A DNA stretch of 64,000 nucleotides, from contig CAWAUR010000014.1 of the NCBI GenBank assembly GCA_963785255.1, positions 558,001-622,000 on the forward strand, in the 5' to 3' direction. Below are positions 16,673 through 25,220 of the stretch, piece by piece. Position 1 is the first letter of the stretch. Every line of letters begins with the position of its first letter. The position numbers were made by a program, and so were the translations under genes. The DNA is from Bog-159 sp963785255. GTDB lineage: Bacteria > Acidobacteriota > Terriglobia > Bryobacterales > Bryobacteraceae. The notes under the pieces are model-generated. The model was not told the DNA's origin and ran no database searches. It was given only the letters and a program-made list of their open reading frames with translations.

Positions 16673-17599
16673 ATGCTGGTTAAAAGAGGGGCAGACATCC
16701 GTTACTCCGAGGTAACACCGAAAGCCGCTTATTTGAACCGCCGGCGATTTCTATCCGCCGTGCCTCTGGCGGGTGCGGCTCTATTCGCATCGCGCGCCTC
16801 GGCCGCCGCGAAACTGTCCGCGGTCAAGGGGCCGTTCAGCACCGATGAGACAGTCACTCCGTTTCAGGACGTCTCGACTTACAACAATTTCTACGAATTC
16901 GGCACTCGCAAGGACGATCCGGCCAAGAATGCCGGGCGGCTGAAGACCTCGCCCTGGAGCATCATGATCGAGGGCGGGAGCGACAAGCGCCAGGTTTTCG
17001 ATCTGGACGCCCTCATGAAAATGGCGCCCATGGAAGAGCGCATCTACCGTCATCGTTGCGTGGAGGGGTGGTCCATCGTGGTGCCTTGGATCGGATTTCC
17101 GCTCAACGTCCTGATCAAGGCCGCCCAGCCCAACCCGAAGGCTAAGTTCGTCGCGTTCCAAAGTCTCTATGATATGCGGTACATGCTTACCGACAGTCAA
17201 GCGGGCCTCGAGTTTCCCTATGTGGAAGGCTTGCGCATGGACGAAGCCATGCACCCGCTGACGCTGCTCTGCTTCGGCATGTATGGCCAGGTGCTGCCCA
17301 ATCAGGATGGCGCACCGGTGCGCCTGGTGGTGCCCTGGAAATATGGTTTCAAGAGCATCAAATCCATCGTGAAAATCAAGTTCGTGGAAAGGGAACCGAA
17401 CACCAGTTGGAACCTCGCCAACGCCCACGAATACGGGTTCTATTCGAATGTGAATCCCACGGTGGATCATCCGCGCTGGAGCCAGTCGAGCGAGCGCCGG
17501 CTGGGCGAATTCTTCAAGCGCAAGACGCTTATGTTTAACGGCTATGGCGATCAGGTGGCCAAGCTGTATACGGGCATGGATCTGCGCAAGAACTATTGA
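16673..17599 (+). CDS. msrP: Protein-methionine-sulfoxide reductase catalytic subunit MsrP
   Basis: Periplasmic molybdopterin enzyme that reduces methionine sulfoxide in envelope proteins. The N-terminus (MLVKRGADIRYSEVTP) matches the family start, and NRRRFLSAVPLAGAALF is a Tat export signal. The presumed molybdenum-ligand cysteine lies in YRHRCVEGWS near residue 127, followed by VPWIGFPL. LPNQDGAPVRLVVPWKYGFK near residue 220 is also conserved. Length of 308 residues is close to normal. It is followed immediately by its membrane partner msrQ, whose TTG start overlaps its stop. Confidence 0.95.
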   Translation: MLVKRGADIRYSEVTPKAAYLNRRRFLSAVPLAGAALFASRASAAAKLSAVKGPFSTDETVTPFQDVSTYNNFYEFGTRKDDPAKNAGRLKTSPWSIMIEGGSDKRQVFDLDALMKMAPMEERIYRHRCVEGWSIVVPWIGFPLNVLIKAAQPNPKAKFVAFQSLYDMRYMLTDSQAGLEFPYVEGLRMDEAMHPLTLLCFGMYGQVLPNQDGAPVRLVVPWKYGFKSIKSIVKIKFVEREPNTSWNLANAHEYGFYSNVNPTVDHPRWSQSSERRLGEFFKRKTLMFNGYGDQVAKLYTGMDLRKNY

Positions 17600-17607
17600 G
17601 CCGCCGC

Positions 17608-18252
17608 ATGTCTTGGACACACGTGCTTTCACGGCGATGGCTGAAGGTTCCCGTTTTCCTCTTGTGTTTGGTCCCCGTGCTGTGGCTCGCCTGGAAGGCT
17701 TTTCATCACGGCCTGGGCGCGAATCCCATCGAATTCATCACGCATGCGACCGGCGACTGGACGCTGCGCTTTCTGGCCATCACGCTGGCCGTTTCTCCGT
17801 TGCGCCGCCTGCTGGGCCTGCCCGACCTGATTCGCTTCCGCCGCATGCTAGGCCTCTTCGCGTTCTTTTACGGTTCGCTGCACTTCATGACGTATCTGTG
17901 GCTGGATAAGTACTTCGATTGGCATGAAATCGTGAAGGATGTGTACAAGCGTCCGTTCATCACAGCAGGCTTCGTGGGCTTCGTCTCCATGTTGCCGCTG
18001 GCTCTGACTTCCACGGCTGGTTGGATCAGACGGCTGGGAGGGCGGCGCTGGCAGATACTCCACCGGTTGATTTATGTGAGCGCATGCGCGGGTGTGGTGC
18101 ACTACTACTGGCTGGTGAAGTCGGATGTGCGGAAGCCTCTGATGTACGGATCGATCATGCTGGTGCTGTTCGCGGAGCGGGCGATTGCGGCGATTCGAAA
18201 ATCGCGCGCGGGACATCGCCGGGCCGGCACGTTACCCGCGGCGGTGTCGTAG
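17608..18252 (+). CDS. msrQ: Heme-binding membrane subunit MsrQ
   Basis: Inner-membrane b-type cytochrome of the ferric-reductase-like family that passes quinone electrons to MsrP. Six hydrophobic segments are visible, with histidines in HGLGANPIEFITHATG, FFYGSLHFMTYLW and LHRLIYVSACAGVVHYYWL as heme ligands. ATG at 17608 gives 214 residues; a TTG at 17596 overlapping the msrP stop would add four residues and would allow translational coupling. Pairing with msrP is the standard arrangement. Confidence 0.94.
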   Translation: MSWTHVLSRRWLKVPVFLLCLVPVLWLAWKAFHHGLGANPIEFITHATGDWTLRFLAITLAVSPLRRLLGLPDLIRFRRMLGLFAFFYGSLHFMTYLWLDKYFDWHEIVKDVYKRPFITAGFVGFVSMLPLALTSTAGWIRRLGGRRWQILHRLIYVSACAGVVHYYWLVKSDVRKPLMYGSIMLVLFAERAIAAIRKSRAGHRRAGTLPAAVS

Positions 18253-18253
18253 C

Positions 18254-18299
18254 CGCCCGGGGCGACCGCTTGCTCACGCGCGCGGCTCAGTACCCGGCG
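18254..18299. repeat. Variant type A repeat
   Basis: The stretch gcgaccgcttgctcacgcgc then gcggctcagta is a variant of the type A unit. A matching reverse copy lies at about 34569-34600. It overlaps the 3' end of the split ankyrin gene and the gap after msrQ. Confidence 0.55.
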
Positions 18300-18875
18300 G
18301 CCGCGCGCAGGATTTCGGCGATCCCGGGGTGCCCCATCTTCTCCGCCCATGCCAGCGGTGTAGCCCAGGGCTCGGCGTCCGGCTCATTCACGGGTGCGCC
18401 GCGCGCGATCAGCAGCTCCACCATTCCGCGCCGTCCCCAGCGGCAAGCCCAACCGAGCGGCGTGGATCGCAACAACTCGTCGCGCACGTCGAGGCTGGCA
18501 CCGCGATCGAGCAGCATGGCGGCAAATCGCACTCGCTGCGGCTCTGTGGGATTGGCGCGCGCAGCGGCATAATGCAACACCGTCTCACCCCGGCGCGCGA
18601 CGTTCGTATCGATCCCGTGCGCCAACAGCAGTTCCATACACGCGAAGAAGCGCTCCTCATCCGGATGATCGCCCACGCTGCGGATGGGCTGAGTCAACAC
18701 CCAGTGCCACCGCGCATCGTTTGGCGGCCAGTTCAAGCGCGGCAGAGCCAGCTTGACGATGGCCGGGCATCCGTTGCAGGCCGCCGACCATGCCAGTTCA
18801 CGCGCGGTCTCTTCGCTCGAATCGCGATCGAGCATGCGCCGCGCCTCGTCCGCATCGTGCGCCAGGGTGATAGTC
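18287..18875 (-). pseudogene. Ankyrin-repeat protein, 3' part (separated by the insertion sequence)
   Basis: This is the C-terminal third of an ankyrin-repeat protein whose earlier part lies at 20724-22014 on the same strand. In frame it reads PWTITLAHDADEARRML and continues through ankyrin units such as GETVLHYAAARAN and STPLGWACRWGRRGMVELLI to EILRAAAGY. The other side of the insertion ends LLLDRGAQPQPW, so the two join exactly at the duplicated target (cag ccc cag cct tgg). An ATG at 18835 could start a free fragment but there is no sign that it is used. Confidence 0.85.
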
Positions 18876-18884
18876 CAAGGCTGG
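18876..18884. repeat. Target-site duplication, left copy
   Basis: CAAGGCTGG here is repeated at 20715-20723, flanking the insertion sequence. Because the IS ends are G/C runs, duplication lengths of 7 to 11 bases fit; nine bases with GGG ends was preferred because, as I recall, that is typical of the ISKra4 group. Confidence 0.75.
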
Positions 18885-18939
18885 GGGTGTGCGACATGAA
18901 AGTGACGATTCGCGAGTTTTCTTTTTTTGTGGCCGTAAA

Positions 18940-18961
18940 CCTAGCGTAGTGATACGCTAGG
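18940..18961. promoter_or_regulatory. Perfect 9-bp hairpin upstream of the IS first gene
   Basis: CCTAGCGTA, loop gtga, TACGCTAGG: a perfect nine-base stem immediately before the ribosome site (aggagg at about 18967) of the IS first frame. Hairpins in this place often limit translation from read-through transcripts entering an insertion sequence; that role here is inferred. Confidence 0.55.
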
Positions 18962-18978
18962 CCATCAGGAGGCTGTAC

Positions 18979-19380
18979 ATGTCCGATTCTTTGGTTGATC
19001 TGGAGGGCCGTCGCAACGCCGTGCAATCCCAAATCGCGCAGTTGGGTGATATGCGCTCTGGTTCCATTACCGGAACAGGTGGCCGTTGTGGAAATCCGAA
19101 CTGTCATTGCCATCGGACCGGCGATCCCGGCCATGGCCCCTACTATCGACTGACCCGCAAAGTGAAAGGCAAGACCGTCACCGAAACGTTTCCCTCTCCG
19201 GCCAGTTTGGCCAAAGCGCAGCGCGAGGTCGCCGAATGCCAGCGCTTCCGGGAACTGGGCGAACAACTCTTGGACGTTAACGAACAGATCTGCGAGTTGC
19301 GGCCGGCAGAGGAGACCGCGCCGTCGGCCCAGGAAAAAAAACGGCCGAAGCCATCCAAAAGGAAGTCACGCGCGAAGTAG
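18979..19380 (+). CDS. IS first frame (DUF6788-like N-terminal part of the transposase)
   Basis: A 133-residue protein with a coiled-coil start (LVDLEGRRNAVQSQIAQL), a small Cys/His motif GGRCGNPNCHCH near residues 36-47, and a Lys/Arg-rich tail. The ribosome site aggaggctgtac precedes ATG 18979. An A8 run at 19334-19341 lies near its end. Shifting back one base there opens directly into the downstream transposase frame (TAEAIQKEVTREVDQLLRVV), so the two are probably made as one fusion by programmed -1 frameshifting. Confidence 0.8.
   Translation: MSDSLVDLEGRRNAVQSQIAQLGDMRSGSITGTGGRCGNPNCHCHRTGDPGHGPYYRLTRKVKGKTVTETFPSPASLAKAQREVAECQRFRELGEQLLDVNEQICELRPAEETAPSAQEKKRPKPSKRKSRAK
19334..19341 (+). 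promoter_or_regulatory. A8 slippery site, likely programmed -1 frameshift
   Basis: In the first frame the run is read gaa aaa aaa cgg; after a one-base backward slip it is read gga aaa aaa acg gcc and continues without stop into the transposase frame. The downstream frame has no good ribosome site of its own, and its protein-level continuity begins before any plausible start codon. Confidence 0.65.
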
Positions 19381-20690
19381 ACCAACTGTTACGCGTGGTC
19401 TTCAGCGCCCACCGCAAGACGGGGCGTTGGGAGCTGGAAGCCTTGGAAATGGCCATGCGCGCGGCCCTGCATCGAGCCGGGGCAGCCGCCCTAAGCCAAC
19501 TGTTGCAATTCCCAGCCCCGGCTTCCCACCAACGGAACATTCTTTGCGCTTGCGGCCACCAGACGCGTTATCGGGAGTTGCGCTCCAAGCCGATCCTCAC
19601 CGCCGTAGGCCCGGCGGAAACCTCGCGGCCTTACTACCTGTGCCCGGACTGCCATAACGGCCAATTCCCTGCCGATGTCGAACTGGACATCGTCAACACG
19701 GAGTTCTCCCCCGGGGTGCGCCGCATGCTGGCTCTGGTAGGTCAGCAGGCCCCTTTTGATCGCGGGCGCCAGCAGATCCAACTGCTGGCCGACCTGGAGG
19801 TGACGACCAAGAATGTGGAGCGCACCGCGGAGGGCATTGGGCAGGATATCGCTGTAAGCGAAAAGGCCGAGATTCAGCGGGCCAAGCAACTGGATCTGCC
19901 CATCGTGTTGGGAAAGCCGATACCGATTCTCTGTGTGCAAATAGATGCCACCGGCATACCGGTGGTGAAGAAAGAAACGGTGGGCCGCCAGGGTAAGGAC
20001 GGAAATCCGGCCCGCCATCGTGACGTCAAAGTGGGCTGCGTGTTCACCCAAACTACCTGGAATGCGGAGGGCTATGCCATCCGCGATCCCGATTCGACCA
20101 CCTAGGTCGCCGCCATTGAAACTGCCGAAGAATTTGGCAAGCGGATCTATCTGGAAGCTTGGAAGCGCGGATGGAGCCGCGCCGCAAAGAAAGTCGTGAT
20201 CGGCGATGGAGCGGAATGGATCTGGAATATCGTCGCTCTATACTTTCCCGGCGCCATTCAGATCGTCGACCTCTATCATGCCCGCCAACATCTGTGGGAC
20301 TTGGTACGCAAGCTGTACCTCAACCAAGAAGCCGAACAGAGACGCTGGATGATGGTTCATCAGGACATGCTGGATAAAGGGAAAATCGAAGACCTGGTAG
20401 CCGCCCTCCGGTCCATCGACTCATCCCATCCCGAGTTGGCCGAAGCCGTCCGCACCACGGCCCACTACTTTGAAGCCAACGCCGCGCGGATGCGCTACCC
20501 CGAATTCCGCAGCCAGCACCTGTTTGTCGGCTCGGGTGTCATAGAGGCCGGCTGCAAGACCGTCATCGGTTCCCGCTGTAAGCTGTCCGGCATGTTCTGG
20601 ACTGTACGCGCGGCCAACGCCATCCTGGCCCTGCGATGCTGCCAACTCAATGGTCGCTTTGAGGACTACTGGGAGGCCCGCCGCGCGTGA
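19341..20690 (+). pseudogene. ISKra4-like transposase frame with an amber stop
   Basis: The second frame continues from the A8 site to 20690. Conserved acidic residues can be picked out: CVQIDATGIP (first Asp), VVIGDGAEWIWNI (second Asp) and GSGVIEAGCK (Glu). A TAG at 20103-20105 interrupts the frame between the first and second Asp, after IRDPDSTT and before VAAIETAEEFG; the family usually has a Tyr there (TAC or TAT), so this looks like a single-base nonsense change. A product ending there would lack most of the catalytic core, so the copy is probably inactive unless suppressed or supplied in trans. Confidence 0.82.
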
Positions 20691-20714
20691 TCGTCACTTT
20701 TATGTCGCACACCC

Positions 20715-20723
20715 CAAGGCTGG
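20715..20723. repeat. Target-site duplication, right copy
   Basis: CAAGGCTGG, identical to 18876-18884, marking the right junction of the insertion sequence in the ankyrin gene. Confidence 0.75.
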
Positions 20724-22014
20724 GGCTGGGCGCCGCGATCGAGCAGCAATTGTTTCATGGCCGCATCGCCGCGGCGATACGCGTGATCGATGGGCCAGCC
20801 CGAGGCATACACATTCGCGTTCGGATCGGCGCCGCGATCGAGCAGCAATCGGGCGATGTCACACCGGCCGGCCAACGACGCAAACCACAACGGTGCTCCC
20901 CAACTTTCCGTGGGCTCCTCCACTTCGCGCAACGTGGTGCGCTCATCCACATCGGCGCCCAGGTCGAGCAGCAGTGCAACCATGCCGATGTGGCCATGCT
21001 TCACAGCCAGCGTGAGCAAGCCGCTGGTCCGCCAATGGATGTCGCGCAAGAGGGTGGGATCGGCCTCGATCATCTCGCGCACATGCCCGGCATCCTCCAG
21101 CGCAATTGCCGCGCGGATGGTCAATTCGGCGCCATGCGCCAGCAACCGCCTGGCTACTGGCGGGAATCGTGCGGCGTCATCGCTCCGCGGATCGACGGCT
21201 AGCGCAGCGCGATCCAGCGGCGTCCATCCGTTGAGATCCTGTTTGCGCGGATTGGCCCGCCGGTTCAGCAGCCATGCCACCAGTTCCTCGTTGGTTTCTT
21301 CAGCCGCCACTGAAGCGGCGAAGCGCCTTCGCGATCGCGGGCGCCGATCAGCGACTCGTCGGACTCGATCAAACGGATAGCTTCGCCAGTGTCTCCGTTG
21401 CGAATGGCCCGGTTAATCTGTTCCTGCAGCGGCGAAACGGCCGCGTTGGGACAACTCATAGTTTCGCGCCGGTGCTGCTCCTCTTCTTCGATCGCGGCGG
21501 CGATGTCCGCGTAGCCGCGGTCGCGCGCGAGGGCGAATGCGGTGGTGGCGTCGCGATGCGGGAAGATGCCTTTGCGGGTGTTCGCGCCGGCGGCCAGCAA
21601 GAGCCGCACCATCTGGCGGTCGCGGCGTAACACGGCATAATGCAACGCCTGGTGCTCGTCGTTTTCCGCCATATCCATGCCGGCGAGCTCCGGACGGCTG
21701 CGCAGCAATGCGCGCGCTTGAGCTACGTCGCCCGACTGAACGGCCTGCGCCAGCCGGGCCACATTGGCTCCATCCACGAAGGCTTTGATCTTGGCCCAAC
21801 TTTCGAAGCCATAGGCGCGCGCCAGCACACGTTGCGCATCGTGCAGTGCGAAGGACGCCAGATCGGGATGGCGCTCGTATAGGCGCACCTCCGCGGCCGC
21901 GGCGGGATCGCCCGCGCGATAGGCGGCAAGCAGATCCTTGGCCTGTTTGCGTAGTTGTTCGAAATTCGGTTCGGCCGGCAGACGGCGCGGCCGTTTGGAG
22001 GGTTCCAGGGGCAT
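20724..22014 (-). pseudogene. Ankyrin-repeat protein, 5' part (one-base frame break, then cut by the IS)
   Basis: The N-terminus MPLEPSKRPRRLPAEPNFEQ begins a domain common in acidobacterial ankyrin proteins (LRKQAKDLLAAYR, FALHDAQRVLARAYGFESW). Ankyrin units follow, such as HQALHYAVLRRDRQMVRLLL. Near 21307-21312 the frame breaks: ASPLQW should run on as AAEETNEELVAWLLNRRANP, which needs one more G (tgggcg instead of tggcg). The second frame continues to LLLDRGAQPQPW at the insertion site. Together with 18287-18875 the intact protein would be about 635 residues. Ankyrin proteins mediate protein contacts; no partner is indicated. Confidence 0.85.
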
Positions 22015-22186
22015 GACGATTCTCCTTTAGTATGGTTGCCCGGCGTCCGCGTAACGGGCGTAAAGAAGATTCGTCGCAAACGGAGACGTCTTCGGATTCG
22101 GTGGGCTCGGCCCTTCCCGCGGACTCGGAGGCGCCCGGCGCGCTCAGTCCGCATCATAGCATTTCGATGGCAGCGTTCGTTCTGGG

Positions 22187-22288
22187 GAACCGCTTCCTGA
22201 CGGTCGCGGCTCGGTAACAGTCGCAACTCGGTAACGGCCGCGTCGGTTGCGCACGATCTACCGAGCCGCGACCGCGAGGGAGCGGTTT
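22187..22288. repeat. REP-like inverted pair, type A
   Basis: gaaccgcttcctgacggtcg ... accgagccgcgaccgcgaggg, with two short extra partial units (tcgcaactcggtaac, ggccgcgtcggttgc) between them. The 320-base gap between the ankyrin gene and the thioredoxin-fold gene holds this block and otherwise nothing recognised. Confidence 0.7.
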
Positions 22289-22336
22289 GTTTTGGTCGGA
22301 TTCCCCAAAACTGCATGGCGGGTTACACTGGAATTG

Positions 22337-22834
22337 ATGGGAGCGGGTAAGCAGAGCGAGATCTTGCGCGCCGGGCATCGCGCCCCGGATTTCAAGCTGG
22401 CAAGCCTGAACAATGGAACCGCCGATTTGGACAAACTCACCGCGGAAGGCCCGGTGCTGCTGGCTTTCTTCAAGAGCGCCTGTCCGGTTTGCCAGATGAC
22501 ATTGCCGTATCTGGAGCGCATTCATCGTGGCCGGGCGCCAGGGTCGCTGGAGATTTACGGCGTCTCGCAGGACGATGCGGAGACCACCCGCGAGTTCGCG
22601 AACGAGTTCGGGATCAGCTTCCCCATGCTGCTGGATACGGAAGAGAGCGGCTATCCGGCCAGCAACGCGTACGGTCTCTCGCACGTGCCTTCGCTGTTTC
22701 TGGTCGGCCGCGACGGGAAGATTTCGTGGAGCCTGGAGGGATTTAACAAGCGCGAGTTTGTCGATGTGGCGACGGAGGCGGGCGTAGATCCATTCCAGCC
22801 GGGCGAAGACGTGCCGGAATGGCGGGCGGGTTGA
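22337..22834 (+). CDS. Peroxiredoxin/TlpA-like thioredoxin-fold protein
   Basis: A 165-residue protein of the AhpC/TSA-redoxin type. HRAPDFKLASLNNG starts the fold and FFKSACPVCQMTLPYLERIH carries a CPVC active-site pair near residue 50. YGVSQDDAETTREFANEFG and the cis-proline segment GLSHVPSLFLV complete the pattern. No signal peptide is seen, so it is probably cytoplasmic. Start at ATG 22337, since the open frame upstream is a type A repeat. A thiol-disulfide or peroxide-reducing role is inferred. Confidence 0.85.
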   Translation: MGAGKQSEILRAGHRAPDFKLASLNNGTADLDKLTAEGPVLLAFFKSACPVCQMTLPYLERIHRGRAPGSLEIYGVSQDDAETTREFANEFGISFPMLLDTEESGYPASNAYGLSHVPSLFLVGRDGKISWSLEGFNKREFVDVATEAGVDPFQPGEDVPEWRAG

Positions 22835-22888
22835 GGCTCGAAAAACTAAGCTCCCGGTGGGAGTCAAGCGAAATCAAAAAGGGACGGC

Positions 22889-23386
22889 ATGGCGAATACA
22901 CTCAATGAAATACTGGGTACGGCGGCGGGCATCGCCAAAGGGATGGGAGTCACCTTCAAGGAGATGATGTCTCCCACGGTGACGGAGAATTATCCCGACG
23001 GCGACGCCAAGCTGGAGGAGCGCTACCGCGGCGTGCACGTTTTGCAGCGCGACGTCAACGGCATGGAGAAGTGCGTGGCGTGCTTCCTGTGCGCGGCAGC
23101 CTGTCCCTCGAACTGCATCTACATTGAAGCGGCCGAAAACACGGATAAAGTGCGCATCAGCGGCGGCGAGCGTTACGCCAAGGTGTACAACATCGATTAC
23201 AACCGTTGCATCTTTTGCGGATACTGCGTGGAAGCCTGTCCCACCGATGCCATCACGCACGGGCATGGATTTGAAGTAGCCAGCTTCAATACGTCCACGC
23301 TGGTGATGCGGAAGGAGCAGATGTTGGCGCCCATACCCCCAGGCGCGCACCCGCCCGCCGTACCGTCCGAGCCCGCCGCGCACTAA
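22889..23386 (+). CDS. nuoI: NADH-quinone oxidoreductase subunit I
   Basis: Carries the two [4Fe-4S] clusters (N6a, N6b) of the peripheral arm of complex I. Motifs CVACFLCAAACP near residues 63-74 and CIFCGYCVEACP near 108-119 are intact, and MKCVACFLC-type spacing is normal. The protein is 165 residues. It stands alone: the genes on either side are a thioredoxin-fold protein and motB, so the other complex I subunits must be elsewhere. The upstream sequence aagggacggc gives a modest ribosome site. Confidence 0.93.
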   Translation: MANTLNEILGTAAGIAKGMGVTFKEMMSPTVTENYPDGDAKLEERYRGVHVLQRDVNGMEKCVACFLCAAACPSNCIYIEAAENTDKVRISGGERYAKVYNIDYNRCIFCGYCVEACPTDAITHGHGFEVASFNTSTLVMRKEQMLAPIPPGAHPPAVPSEPAAH

Positions 23387-23530
23387 TGGCCGCCCCATCG
23401 TACGGTCTCGCTATGGTCGTGCGTGCTATCCAAGACGATGAAAACCCGGCAGACCACGAAAAACGATGGTCTGCCCCACGGTGTGTTTTCGACGGCGCCC
23501 ACACTGGCGCGGCGCAGGAGCCGCGGCGCA

Positions 23531-24325
23531 CTAATGCGGCTTCGTTGGAGCGGCCGCTTTGGCCTGCTCAGATGCGGCCGGCGCAGGTTTATCTTCCGGC
23601 TCCGGCTTTTCTACATACTGCACCACCACCGAGATACGGCGATTGGAAGCATCTTCGGGAGCTGCCGGTTTTCGTAGCCGCTGATCGGCGTAGCCCCGCA
23701 CCTGAGTTACCTGCCGCGGGCCAATCCCATTTTCCTGCATCATGCGGCGGGCGGCGTTGGCGCGATCCGCGGAGAGTTCCCAATTGCTGTAATTGCTCTT
23801 GCCTGTAAAGGGTTTGGCGTCCGTGTGTCCCTCTATCGATAGACTGTTCGGCAATTTGCCCAACTCCTGCGCCAGCATTTTCAAAATTTGCCTGCCATCG
23901 TCGCTCGGTTCGGCGACGCCGCTTGCGAAGAATGTGCCTTTCTCGCTCTCCATCAGCTCGATGCGTAACCCTTCGGCGGTAACCGTCATTTCGATCTGGT
24001 TCTTCAGCTTTTCGAAGTCGGTCACCTTGCGGACGGCCTTCTGGAGTTCATCCTTCAGCTTGCTCATGTTTTCCTTGGTGAGCGTGAAGTTATCTCCCGC
24101 GCCGGTTTTTCCGCTGCCGACCTTCTTGGAAGTGCCGCTGGGGTCTTTGAAGTACCCGCCCACGGCCTCCCGAATCTGCTTACTGCTATTCAGCAGCCAT
24201 AACACGATGAACAGCGCCATCATGGCCGTGACGAAGTCGGCGTAGGCTACCTTCCAGGCGCCGCCATGATGGCCGCCGTGACCGGCCTTCTTCTTGACGA
24301 TGATGATGGGACGAGCATTTGTCAT
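23531..24325 (-). CDS. motB: Flagellar motor stator protein MotB
   Basis: Stator subunit that anchors MotA to peptidoglycan and forms the ion channel. The 264-residue protein has one transmembrane helix with the ion-binding Asp in WKVAYADFVTAMMALF (Asp near residue 30) and a C-terminal OmpA-like peptidoglycan domain (LSIEGHTDAKPF, NWELSADRANAARRMM). A His/Gly/Lys-rich N-terminus (KKKAGHGGHHGG) precedes the helix. It is the last gene of a three-gene operon after motA. Confidence 0.93.
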   Translation of the reverse strand: MTNARPIIIVKKKAGHGGHHGGAWKVAYADFVTAMMALFIVLWLLNSSKQIREAVGGYFKDPSGTSKKVGSGKTGAGDNFTLTKENMSKLKDELQKAVRKVTDFEKLKNQIEMTVTAEGLRIELMESEKGTFFASGVAEPSDDGRQILKMLAQELGKLPNSLSIEGHTDAKPFTGKSNYSNWELSADRANAARRMMQENGIGPRQVTQVRGYADQRLRKPAAPEDASNRRISVVVQYVEKPEPEDKPAPAASEQAKAAAPTKPH

Positions 24326-24335
24326 AAGCGCGCCA

Positions 24336-25208
24336 CTAAGCCGCGGCCGCCTCGGGACCCTTCTTGCGGCACACCTTCTCTAGTTCCAGAAACTTCGGCC
24401 GGACTTGGCCGGGTGTCGCGCGGCGCCCGATCTCAACCGCCAGAATAGGCGCGGTACCCTTGATGAAGGCCGCCATGGCCACCCGCAGCACGTGATAATA
24501 GGCGCTCTCTTCCTCCGCGATTTTGGACATATTCGCGGCCATCGGTCCCAGAAATCCATAGCACAGTAAGATGCCCAAAAATGTGCCCACCAGGGCCGCC
24601 GCCACCTTGTGCCCGATCTCTTCCGGCGGACCGCCCAGGGCGCCCATGGTGATGACCACGCCCAGCACCGCCGCTACGATTCCCAAGCCCGGCAAGGAGT
24701 CCGCCACGGTGCTTAGCGCCGCCACCGGCTGCATGGACTGATTGTGGTGAACCTCCATGTCGCCTTCCATCATCTGGTCGATATCGAAAGGGTCCACCGA
24801 TCCGGTGGACGCCGTGCGCAGCGTGTCGCAAATGAAATCGAGAACATGGTGATCCTTCACCACCGAAGGGTACGCGGTGAAGGTCTTGCTTTTATCCGGC
24901 TCCTCGATGTCCGCTTCGATGGCCGTGAGGCCTTCTTTCCGGGAACGATTAAACAAATCGAACAACATCTTGAGGGAGTCCAGGTAGAGCTGGCGCGTGT
25001 ATCGGGACCCCTTGAAGACTCCCGCCAGACCTGCGGCGATCTGTTTTAAGAGGTACAGCGGATTGGCGATCAGCACGGTCCCAGCCGCCGCGCCCGCGAT
25101 GATGATCAGTTCGGCCGGCTGCAATAGGACCAGCAGGTTGCCTTTCTCCATCAGGTACCCGCCGACGATGGCTAAGATGACGACGACAATTCCGATAATC
25201 GAGAACAT
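24336..25208 (-). CDS. motA: Flagellar motor stator protein MotA
   Basis: Four-helix ion-channel subunit of the motor stator. The 290-residue protein starts MFSIIGIVVVILAIVGGYL and has paired C-terminal helices around LPGLGIVAAVLGVVITMGAL and KVAAALVGTFLGILLCYG. The cytoplasmic loop carries charged residues (FNRSRKEGL, YPSVVKDHH) of the kind that contact FliG. It lies 10 bp before motB and 12 bp after a PAS/GGDEF-like gene. No other flagellar gene is in the window. Confidence 0.94.
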   Translation of the reverse strand: MFSIIGIVVVILAIVGGYLMEKGNLLVLLQPAELIIIAGAAAGTVLIANPLYLLKQIAAGLAGVFKGSRYTRQLYLDSLKMLFDLFNRSRKEGLTAIEADIEEPDKSKTFTAYPSVVKDHHVLDFICDTLRTASTGSVDPFDIDQMMEGDMEVHHNQSMQPVAALSTVADSLPGLGIVAAVLGVVITMGALGGPPEEIGHKVAAALVGTFLGILLCYGFLGPMAANMSKIAEEESAYYHVLRVAMAAFIKGTAPILAVEIGRRATPGQVRPKFLELEKVCRKKGPEAAAA

Positions 25209-25220
25209 ATGATTTCCGTC

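Larger units (their letters stand above)
18885..20714 (+). mobile_element. ISKra4-like insertion sequence, about 1.83 kb, complete but with a stop in the transposase
   Basis: The ends are near-perfect inverted repeats: GGGTGTGCGACATGAAAGTG on the left and, read on the other strand, GGGTGTGCGACATAAAAGTG on the right, extending to gacgat (25 or more bases with one mismatch). A direct duplication CAAGGCTGG flanks it. Inside are a 133-residue first frame and a transposase frame with DDE-type motifs. It interrupts an ankyrin gene, and the flanks rejoin to an open frame, so the insertion looks recent. The family name rests on protein similarity from memory. Confidence 0.88.

Noticed and set aside
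22840..22886. Intrinsic terminator between the thioredoxin-fold gene and nuoI (ctcccggtgggag)
   Set aside because: The stem is only five base pairs and no U tract follows.
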